A model generated the notes under the pieces. It saw nothing but the letters and a program-made list of their open reading frames with translations. It searched no databases and was not told where the DNA came from. From contig OZ244043.1 of NCBI GenBank assembly GCA_965215215.1, positions 2,046,001 through 2,110,000 on the forward strand: a stretch of DNA of 64,000 nucleotides. Direction: 5' to 3'. Origin of the DNA: CALDTK01 sp965215215 (GTDB lineage: Bacteria; Bacteroidota; Bacteroidia; Chitinophagales; Saprospiraceae). Positions 16,453 to 23,321 of the stretch are shown one piece after another. The position numbers were made by a program, and so were the translations under genes. Within the stretch, counting starts at the first letter, position 1. Each line of letters opens with the position of its first letter.

Positions 16453-16461
16453 TACGCGTAA

Positions 16462-16499
16462 TCACGTGAGCGCGTACGCCTCCCGACGCGCTCACGTGA
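16462..16499. terminator. Perfect 14-bp hairpin at the end of vapC
   Basis: TCACGTGAGCGCGT (16462-16475) and ACGCGCTCACGTGA (16486-16499) are perfect inverted repeats around a 10-base loop. The right arm overlaps the vapC stop codon (16492-16494). It could terminate the vapBC operon, though no T-run follows on the minus strand, or bind a protein at its two CACGTG palindromes. Confidence 0.55.
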
Positions 16500-16896
16500 C
16501 GAGTTCTAAGCCCATGCCCACGTAGCCCCTGAAGTCCCTATCCGAGGTCAGTAGCGGGATCCCTTCGTCGATGCAGAAGCTGGCGATGATGGCGTCGTTC
16601 GGCTTGCGGACGGTGACGCCGCGGCGGCGGAGGTTGCGATACCGATCAGCTGAGCGGAGGGCACGCTCGCAACCGAGCATCGCGTGACATTCCAAGCTGT
16701 CGAATGCGCGAGCGACGCGGGCGCGTCTTCCGTCGTCGTCGAAGCCGCGCATGACCTCGTGGAGGATGATATCGCCCGTGGTGACCTCTCCGGCTTTCGC
16801 CAAAACCTTGAGGCGCTCTACGTCGTCGGTGAGGCGCTGGTGAAAGAAGTCGACCCACACCACGGAGTCAACCATGGTCATCGTCGAACGCCTCAT
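16492..16896 (-). CDS. vapC: VapC-type PIN-domain toxin
   Basis: A 134-residue PIN ribonuclease. The N-terminal acidic strand is VDSVVWVDFF (first Asp), followed by TTGDIILHEVMRGF (Glu), KPNDAIIASFCIDEG (Asp) and LLTSDRDFRGY (Asp). These four acidic positions form the Mg site of VapC toxins, which cut tRNA or rRNA. Start ATG 16896 overlaps the vapB stop by 4 bases (ATGA). A dispersed motif copy (16792-16807) is read as KVLAKAGE within the gene. Complete and apparently functional. Confidence 0.92.
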   Translation of the reverse strand: MRRSTMTMVDSVVWVDFFHQRLTDDVERLKVLAKAGEVTTGDIILHEVMRGFDDDGRRARVARAFDSLECHAMLGCERALRSADRYRNLRRRGVTVRKPNDAIIASFCIDEGIPLLTSDRDFRGYVGMGLELVT

Positions 16897-17096
16897 CGCC
16901 GCCCGTCCTCGTAGTCGTACTCGGGGTCCCAGCCACCGTCCTTGACGATGCCCTCGAGTTCGAGAATCTTAAGCTGGGCCCGCCGCCGCTTCAACTCCCG
17001 GAGTGCCGTATCGACGAGTTCGCGTTTGGTCTTGATCCCGGTGTCTTCGAGGAGCCACTTGATGAGTTCGGGATCGAGTTCGATATTGGTGCGCAT
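16893..17096 (-). CDS. vapB: VapB-type antitoxin (DUF2191-like)
   Basis: A 67-residue antitoxin. The N-terminal MRTNIELDPELIKWLLEDTG and KTKRELVDTALRELKRRRAQ give the strand-helix-helix of a ribbon-helix-helix DNA-binding domain. The acidic C-terminus (GWDPEYDYEDGRR) is the usual toxin-neutralising tail. It precedes and overlaps vapC; together they form a type II module that represses its own promoter. No other gene is in the operon. Confidence 0.92.
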   Translation of the reverse strand: MRTNIELDPELIKWLLEDTGIKTKRELVDTALRELKRRRAQLKILELEGIVKDGGWDPEYDYEDGRR

Positions 17097-17139
17097 GTGT
17101 GTGATCTCGGCTTAAGATACACCAATCTTGCGGTTCCCG

Positions 17140-17481
17140 TTACGCTATCACGTTATCGGTTTTGGCGAAAGCCCTACTCCCTCGGCGATGCGTATACACG
17201 TCGTTCGCAGTTCCTATACACCAGAAGTCACTAGGTTGGCAGGTGCCCGACCGGTAGTACGCGAGTGTTCCGCCGTCGCGCTCGACGCACTCACCGAAGT
17301 GTAAGCCCAGTCGCGCTAGCAAACGGGTTGAACGCTCGTTGTCAAGCTCGGTGATTGGGAGCCTTCCCCCGGCGGTGACGAGCCGGCGCACGCAGGCCGC
17401 GTCGCCGGGGCGGGGTGGGCGGAGGCGGAGCCGATGGGTAGCGAGGATAATGCCCAAGGGCGGTCTTGTGAGGGGGTGCAA
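17140..17481 (-). pseudogene. GNAT acetyltransferase remnant with internal deletion
   Basis: The start (GIILATHRLRLRPPRPGDAA, then CVRRLV) is the first strand and helix of a RimJ-type GNAT. The end (ELDNERSTRLLARLGLHFGE, then LAYYR) is its last strand and helix, which follow the acetyl-CoA loop. The about 90 residues between, including the acetyl-CoA signature, are absent, so the two ends have been joined. The tail beyond is nonsense ending in a dispersed motif copy (17158-17173). Confidence 0.65.
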
Positions 17482-18007
17482 CAGCTGCGCAAACGGAGAA
17501 TCCGGTGCAAAAATATCATTACCTTCAATCAGGGGGACCTTTAGGTAATTGCGGAGCCGGACATCAGGAACGGGGTCCTCTTAGACAGGCTCTAAGGGCG
17601 CCCGATTGCGCTTTGCTTCTAACGGTTGCGTTGCTTGCTACTGTCAACTTTGCACTGTAGAGATAACACAGCTACAGTTCGTTCTACACTCGCTAGCCGC
17701 CTACCGCCCTCGCTCAAAATCCACCGCCAACGGCGAATGCGCCTTGCGCCTCGAGTACGATCGGAGTAGTTACGCCGGCCGTCCGAGGCGTTGAACGCGC
17801 GGCGAGCGTTCTGGCAGAAATTAGCGCAGCGAGGTAGCCGTTCATTCCGTGTTGCTTTTTTTGATTTCTACCGCCCAGCCCGCCGGCTGTCGGCCTGCGG
17901 CCCCGGCGTGCAAACTGGCGAAGGGAAGCGCAAGCGATCCGAACCGGGCTGGGCGGGAAGCGACCTGAGCTAGTATCAGTCCCCGCGACGTCGTCGAAAA
18001 GTGGAAC
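17482..18007. other. Non-coding stretch with a nested hairpin
   Basis: No gene seen. CCGCCCAGCCCG (17871-17882) pairs perfectly with CGGGCTGGGCGG (17945-17956), enclosing a second GC-rich hairpin (CGCCGG at 17881-17886 with CCGGCG at 17903-17908). A T-run (17855-17862) precedes it. It could be a structured RNA, an IS end or a terminator for the SMP-30-like gene, which ends at 18008 on the minus strand. Confidence 0.4.
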
Positions 18008-19042
18008 TCATTCGTCGGCCAAATTCAACCGCACAAACCCAACCCCGTTCTGTGACGTCATCGGGATCACGAGCCGCCGCTGATCCACGTCGAGACACAT
18101 CGAGGCCGCGCCCGGGATGCCGCTCGCGATCAGCACCGCAGGCTCCCCGGCGCGTAGGCGACTCACCCCACCGTGGATGACGCTGCTTACGTACTTCGTG
18201 CCGTCGGGCATCACCACGACGCCGTCTCCGCCGGACTGCGCGGCGTACTCCGTGTTGAGTAGCTCGCCCGCCGTGGTGAGGGTATGCACGGCGCTATCGC
18301 CGTAATTGACCACCACCAGGTTGCTGTCCCGATCGAAGGCAATGCCGTTGGGCACGTACAGCGGCGCCCCCTGCGTCACGATCGTGCTGCTGCCCGCGGG
18401 CGTAGTACGGTAGATGCGCCAGGTATTTGGATCGGCGGCGGGGCCAAAGTCACCGCTCTGCGTCGAGTACACGTTGCCCGCATCATCGACAGCGATGTCG
18501 TTGATCCACGGCGAGCCCTCGATGCGGGTGTCGCCGAGTGGGGCTCCGCTGGCCAGGTCGAAGCGTCGGATGGCCGCTACCCGCGGATCGTCCGGTCCGC
18601 TACCCCCGTCACTGTCGGCGATGTAAAGGACGCCATTCGCGATTTCGCTGCCGAAAGGATCGTTGAGCACGAGCGGGGGCGTGAGCCGACCGCGTTCATC
18701 CGCAGGCTGCACACCGATCCAGCGCGCCGTGTGGAGTGAGCCATCGGGGTTGAGTATCGACACCCAGGCGTCGTTAGCCTGTGTGGGCAGGCGTACACCC
18801 ATATTCATGAGGAAGATAAGCTTACGCTCGGCGTCGTATACGCAGCTTTCGGCCGACACGATGCCGCCGTAAACGCTCACGTTGGCAGACATAGGCTCGA
18901 AGGTGTCAGCCGCAGTCGTGACGCCGAGTGACTGGCCAACGGGGTAGGGCGGGGGCGCTTGCGCAAAACCAACACCAAAGACGCCGCCGAGGAGCCAGGC
19001 ACAGCAGACCGCAGCGAGGGGATTTGAACGGTAGGAAGGCAT
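18008..19042 (-). CDS. Secreted SMP-30/gluconolactonase-like beta-propeller protein
   Basis: A 344-residue protein with a signal peptide (AWLLGGVFGVGFAQ) and repeated propeller-like blades: EIANGVLYIADSDGG, NDIAVDDAGNVYSTQSGDFG, YVPNGIAFDRDSNLVVVNYG and GDGVVVMPDGTKYVSSV. The NGIAFD and Asp-rich strand ends resemble the metal-binding loops of SMP-30/lactonase enzymes. Start ATG 19042 is preferred over ATG 19060. It follows the AKR gene by 109 bases on the same strand, suggesting an operon in which a sugar-like compound is reduced or oxidised and then hydrolysed. A dispersed motif copy (18956-18970) lies in the signal-peptide region. A truncated paralogue lies at 10716-10975. Confidence 0.8.
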   Translation of the reverse strand: MPSYRSNPLAAVCCAWLLGGVFGVGFAQAPPPYPVGQSLGVTTAADTFEPMSANVSVYGGIVSAESCVYDAERKLIFLMNMGVRLPTQANDAWVSILNPDGSLHTARWIGVQPADERGRLTPPLVLNDPFGSEIANGVLYIADSDGGSGPDDPRVAAIRRFDLASGAPLGDTRIEGSPWINDIAVDDAGNVYSTQSGDFGPAADPNTWRIYRTTPAGSSTIVTQGAPLYVPNGIAFDRDSNLVVVNYGDSAVHTLTTAGELLNTEYAAQSGGDGVVVMPDGTKYVSSVIHGGVSRLRAGEPAVLIASGIPGAASMCLDVDQRRLVIPMTSQNGVGFVRLNLADE

Positions 19043-19150
19043 ATTGATGCGTTTTTGCATGAGCTCTGGCGTGTCGTGAAACAGTGGGGCAGCTACCCCG
19101 CTAGTGAGTGGCTCCGCGAGTCCGCCGGGGGGGGGGCGAGCCAAACGGCG

Positions 19151-20305
19151 CTACCGCTCTGCCGCCTCCACCCCTGACATCACCTGCACAAAATCCGGCA
19201 GCCGCGACCCCCGAATCTCGATTGCGCGTACCTCCTGATTTAGTTCAGTGATCTCGTCCGGTGTGAAGGCGACGCCCGCCGCGCCACAGTTTTGACGCAA
19301 GTGCCCGAGGTCCGTGGTCCCGGGAATGGGCACGATGTACGGTTTTTGCGCAAGCAGCCACGCTAACGCAATCTGCGCCGGCGGTACGGCCTTTCGCTCG
19401 GCCCAGCGTTTGACCACTTCAACCAGTGCCAGATTGTGCGTGAGGTTGTCCGGCTCGAAACGCCCCTCCAGCTTGCGGAAGTCCCCTTCGGCGAAGCGCG
19501 TCTGGGCGTCGATTTCGCCGGTGAGAAATTGTACCCCGAGCGGGCTCCACGGTACGAAGCCGATGCCCAGCTCCTCGCAGGTCGGCAGGACCTCGGCCTC
19601 CGGCCCGCGCCACAGCATCGAGTACTCGCTCTGCACGGCCGTCACCGGGAGGGCGGCGTGCGCGCGGCGCAGGGTCTCGAGTCCCATCTCGCTCAGGCCC
19701 CAGTGTAGCACCTTGCCCTCGTCCACTAGTTGTTTGACGGCTCCGGCCACGTCTTCGATCGGGACCTCCGGGTCGACGCGGTGCTGGTAGAGCAGGTCGA
19801 TGCGATCGGTGCGGAGGCGCCGCAGCATCCCCTCGACGGCCTGCTTGACACGCTCCGGGCGACTGATGCGACCGCCCGGACGCCGCTCGCCCGTCTCCAG
19901 GTCGATGTCAAAGCCGAATTTCGAGGTGATGACGACTTCGTCGCGGACCGGTGCGATGGCCTCGCCCAAGATGCGCTCGCACTCGTGGGGTCCGTAGGCT
20001 TCGGCGCAGTCGAAGAAGGTGACGCCGTGCTCGTCGTAGGCCGTGCGCACGAGCCGCACCATGTCCATCCGGTAGGGCGCGGTCGTGGTGTAGCGGCGGG
20101 CCACGTTCTGAACGCCGAGCCCGACGCTGGAGACTTCGAGTTGGCCGAGCTTGCGGCGACCGGGGGCGACGGCGGGCGTACTAGAGGTTTTAGCGAAAGC
20201 GAGACCGGGCGCCAGCGTGAGGGCCGACGTGCCGAGGGCGGCGTCGCGGAGGAAGCGGCGGCGGTCGCGGCGCGCGTGTGTCGGGGGGGTGGGGGATGAG
20301 CTCAT
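19151..20305 (-). CDS. Tat-exported aldo/keto reductase
   Basis: A 384-residue protein. The N-terminus RRDRRRFLRDAALG followed by a hydrophobic segment is a twin-arginine signal. The AKR barrel starts at GRRKLGQLEVSSVGLGVQNV. Catalytic residues are visible: Asp and Tyr in TFFDCAEAYGPHE, Lys in ITSKFGF and His in LLYQHRVDP. The cofactor end is YIVPIPGTTDLGHLRQN. Substrate unknown; export suggests a periplasmic sugar derivative. A GGTTTTAGCGAAAGC motif copy (20186-20200) is read as LAFAKTSS at the signal cleavage region. Its promoter region resembles that of the cupin gene. Confidence 0.92.
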   Translation of the reverse strand: MSSSPTPPTHARRDRRRFLRDAALGTSALTLAPGLAFAKTSSTPAVAPGRRKLGQLEVSSVGLGVQNVARRYTTTAPYRMDMVRLVRTAYDEHGVTFFDCAEAYGPHECERILGEAIAPVRDEVVITSKFGFDIDLETGERRPGGRISRPERVKQAVEGMLRRLRTDRIDLLYQHRVDPEVPIEDVAGAVKQLVDEGKVLHWGLSEMGLETLRRAHAALPVTAVQSEYSMLWRGPEAEVLPTCEELGIGFVPWSPLGVQFLTGEIDAQTRFAEGDFRKLEGRFEPDNLTHNLALVEVVKRWAERKAVPPAQIALAWLLAQKPYIVPIPGTTDLGHLRQNCGAAGVAFTPDEITELNQEVRAIEIRGSRLPDFVQVMSGVEAAER

Positions 20306-20329
20306 GGGATGGGGCGTTGTGGGTGATTA

Positions 20330-20398
20330 CAAACTTACCCGCGGCCCCCGCCCCCGCCCCTACCCCAACTACGGACGCACCTACCCGCAGCACAGAAA
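20330..20398 (-). promoter_or_regulatory. Promoter with TAAGTTTG box for the AKR gene
   Basis: TAAGTTTG on the minus strand (20337-20330) is a perfect TAnnTTTG element, 24 bases before the AKR start. This is the same distance and surrounding sequence as at 13605-13672 upstream of the cupin gene. Confidence 0.65.
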
Positions 20399-20540
20399 TC
20401 CGCGCTCCACCAGCGTCCCACCCGTTGAGTGGGCCATGGCTTTACCGAGCTTCCGGACGGTCTAAACCCCGACACCCTCCGGCTGCGGGGCGGCTACCCG
20501 ACGGCACTGCTCACCGACGACCCCGGGCGGCGGCAGCGCT

Positions 20541-20781
20541 CCCGATACCAAGCGCCGCGACTACGAGCGTATCCCGCTCAAGGAGGACATCGAGGCGTAC
20601 TTCGAGCGGGAGGTGGTGCCGCACGTGCCGCACGCTTGGATGGATTCGGGGTTACGAGATCAACTTTACGCGGTACTGCTATGAGCACACGCCGCTGCGG
20701 CCGATGGGGGAGATCGTGGCCGAGATTCGGAAGTTGGAGGCGGAGACGGAGGGGTTGCTGGAGCGGGTGTTGGATTTGTAG
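20541..20781 (+). pseudogene. 3' remnant of hsdM (type I methylase), copy 1
   Basis: The plus strand reads KRRDYERIPLKEDIEAYFER, EVVPHVPHAWMDS and, after a frameshift, GYEINFTRYCYEHTPLRPMG, EIVAEIRKLEAETEGLLERV before TAG at 20779-20781. This is the conserved C-terminus of HsdM methylases (IPLKEDIxxYF and INFTRxFY). The catalytic part is absent. A second copy of the last about 110 bases is at 26279-26387. Confidence 0.7.
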
Positions 20782-20838
20782 GGAGGCCTACCTTGCCTTC
20801 GCTCCACGGGGCGCTTCCCGGTTAGTGCAGATTGAACC

Positions 20839-21358
20839 CATGCTACGTATTAACCACCTTAAGCTTCGGGATTTTCGGGCGATCGACTGGCTAGCGGTCG
20901 AGTTCCATGCCGAGCTCACCGTTCTGATCGCCGAAAATGGGGTGGGTAAGTCGTCTATCCTGGATGCGCTGGCGGTGATGGTGGCGCCCTTCGTGGGCGC
21001 ATTCAATGAGGGTAAGAGCCGGGGCTTTGCGCGATCGGACATCCGTATGGTGCAGGCGAGGCAATCTTACCTGCCCGAAATGGAGTTCGTGGGCGACGGC
21101 GTAACCGTAGAAGCGCGAGTCGCGATTCCGGGGGTAGCTGAAGCTCGTATGGCGACATCCGTTCGGGCGAAATGGAAGAGGTTTCTCGACACAGGTATTG
21201 CGTCACGCACCACTACTAAGGATGTGTGCCAGCTCGAGTCGGCGGGTCAGGCCTTACAAGCCTGCGTGCGGCCCGGTCATCCTGTGGTGACGCTCCCGGT
21301 GGTCGCGTATTACGGGTCCCGGTCGCTTGTACGAGGAAAGCAAGCGATCCAAACGTAA
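20839..21358 (+). pseudogene. N-terminal fragment of a Septu PtuA-like AAA ATPase
   Basis: From ATG 20839: LRINHLKLRDFRAIDWLAVE is the opening strand of SMC/RecF-type ATPases, and LTVLIAENGVGKSSILDALA contains Walker A (ENGVGKSS). Later comes LPVVAYYGSRSLV, after which homology stops and the frame ends at 21358 (172 residues against about 500 expected). A TACCTTG box lies at 20789-20795. The missing C-terminal half type, with Walker B, occurs on the opposite strand at 27163-28041 next to a broken ptuB. It may derive from the same gene, but this is not proved. Confidence 0.65.
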
Positions 21359-21364
21359 GGCGAA

Positions 21365-21399
21365 AGCCAGCTCGCGCTTAGAGCTGGCTATATGAATTT
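21365..21399 (+). terminator. Terminator-like hairpin
   Basis: AGCCAGCTC (21365-21373) pairs perfectly with GAGCTGGCT (21381-21389) around a 7-base loop, followed by ATATGAATTTT. It lies just after the PtuA-like fragment. Confidence 0.55.
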
Positions 21400-21747
21400 T
21401 CTCGACTCTTCGTCAGGTCGCAAGCTTGAGTTTACCCCGTTCAAGCTGCGCATCGAATAGTGCTTGGCTTACATAAGCTAAGGTTAGGAACAGGTGCCTG
21501 ATCCTAGCTTCTGGTCTTACAAAGATGGCCTCCGGGGGCAATATCGCCTATATCGATGCTGACCACAGTGGCTCGCGCATCACCGCTAGAATACCCGGGG
21601 GCTGATAGGCGGTACCACGCCCCCGCCCTGAGCACCGCGGTTAGCCCGCACTCACGTGGTACCAAACACGTCACCGAGAAGAGCACTCCTACCACGCTCG
21701 CTGAGTTTGAACACCCAAACTGCGCTGCACACTTGAGGAACGCCGCG
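21400..21747. other. Region without recognisable genes
   Basis: Short frames only, with many stops in each. I saw no motif, promoter or repeat that I could support. Confidence 0.5.
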
Positions 21748-22115
21748 CTAGGCTGTGTTTGACACCCACATCCTGAGGAGCCTGCGGAATATGGCTCCCT
21801 CGACCATCGCGAGGTAGTTGACGGCTACTCTCTCGTACCGCGTCGCGACGCGGCGGCACTCCCTGAGCCACCCGATCACCTGCCCGACGATCGCGCGGGG
21901 GCGATACGCCTCCTCCGTCACGACGACCGGGCGCCCCCCCCCCGCCGCCGCCCCCGCCCCCCGGGCGGGCGGCGCTCCGGGATGACCGCCCCGACGCCGC
22001 GGCCCCGCGGAGCCCGCCTGAGCGCCCGCGAGTCGTACCCGCGGTCGGCGAGTAGGCGATGCGGTTTGGTTAGGGCGGGTCCCCGGACGCCCCCGATCCG
22101 GATACCCCCGAGCAC
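21748..22115 (-). mobile_element. IS5-family transposase remnant (3' part)
   Basis: Two overlapping minus-strand frames give pieces of a DDE transposase. The first contains KPHRLLADRGYDSRALRR, then GVGAVIPERRP. After a frameshift in a C-rich run (21935-21962) comes EEAYRPRAIVGQVIGWLREC, RRVATRYERVAVNYLAMVEG and the C-terminal RRLLRMWV. ADRGYDS with its Asp and the RVATRYER helix are typical of IS5-group enzymes. The N-terminal half and any inverted-repeat ends were not found, so the element is dead. Confidence 0.75.
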
Positions 22116-22308
22116 CCCGGCGGCCGCGCGGACCTCGGAGGAGCGGCCGGTGGGGGCGGATGATGGGGCTCGGATTGCGACGGTGATTGGGGGGCGGGAG
22201 TGGGTGCGTACTGTTTAACGGTATGCTGCGGTAGAGGCGGTAACGGAGACATGTGCGGCAGCCACTTCGGTACAGACGAGAGCACATCTATCTTACCCAG
22301 CTCAAGGA

Positions 22309-22638
22309 ATGAGGCTTCTATTCGAAACCATTGCGTCCGTATACGGGGATACCCGAAAGAGACTTTACCGTGTAACTTCTGGACTTACGGGAATCTCAGA
22401 GTTGCTCACCCGCCTTCAAGATCTCACCCTTGCCGAACGAATACGATTGGTTGAGGCAGCCGTCAGTGGTGTTTCCGCGATTTAGCGCGCCAGCACGGAG
22501 ATTCGACCGAGTCGTTCTGCTTCTCAGTCACCGAGTGACAAGCTAGCGGCACTGGGACCGATGGACGACGAATCGTACCGAGCATACCAGGAGGCTATCG
22601 AGCTGACCGGCCAGATCGACGAGGATGTCTGGAAGTGA
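22309..22638 (+). pseudogene. Small amber-interrupted gene, antitoxin-like
   Basis: ATG 22309 opens a 110-codon frame ending with TGA at 22636-22638 and broken once by TAG at 22483-22485. Before it: TGISELLTRLQDLTLAERIR, then LVEAAVSGVSAI. After it: KLAALGPMDDESYRAYQEAI, ELTGQIDEDVWK. The helical, acidic-ended profile resembles addiction-module antitoxins, but I cannot name the family. No intact toxin follows. Confidence 0.45.
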
Positions 22639-23321
22639 TACTGACATCTTGGAATGCGCACTTTGCGAACATTAAAGGGTTGAGTCGATCGTAGACAACA
22701 GCAATGGCTAGATCGGTTGTCTATGGTCTGCCCACAGCCAACAGATACTTTATAGTTAATCAAATCCATGGTTAGCTCACTTCGGAAGTAGTTCTCTCGT
22801 TTAGCTGGGGGCGCCTTCGTGCTGGCTGATACACTATTCGATAGTCAGTATGAGCATCTTCGTTGAGTCGGGAGCGGCGAGTCTCATTAGATGAGTCTCT
22901 TCGATCGCTTCGGAGGACGTGGCCGTGCCCAGCGCCGGAGGTGGCCGTACGCAACGTGTCACGGGAGTTCGGCCGAGCCGGGGCGGCGCCACTCGCAATC
23001 GTTGTCGACGTGGCAGAGGATCGCGGCAACAATGAGCCTGGGGGTACTCGCGTCGCCGCCGCGAGATGGGGTCACCGATGACGCGCGCGAGTCATCGTCC
23101 TGGATTTTTGGGGAATGAGAAGTAGTGTTTATACCGCCGTGATCGGCTCCGGCGGATTGTACTTGATGGGTGCGTATTAATGATTGTGAAAATATATTAT
23201 ACGTTAATTTAAAGAATAACACTAACAATCGAGGTGATTGATGAGTCCGCAAGTGCTACATTAGTACTGTAGACGACACTTTTCATCGTTGTTTAATGGC
23301 CACCCTCAATCCCTCCTACTT
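22639..23321. other. Long non-coding stretch before the secreted TIM-barrel gene
   Basis: No supported gene. The last about 120 bases are AT-rich (for example AATATATTATACGTTAATTT at 23192-23211) and probably contain the promoter of the gene at 23322. No clean TAnnTTTG was seen. Confidence 0.45.

Noticed and set aside
17791..17973. Small protein over the nested hairpin
   Set aside because: The translation is Arg/Gly-rich and dictated by the inverted repeat; no start context or homologous pattern was recognised.
23240..23275. Hammerhead ribozyme core
   Set aside because: TTGATGAGTCCGCAAG resembles the conserved CUGAUGA and stem II start, but the closing GGAC and GAAA part and a third stem are missing.
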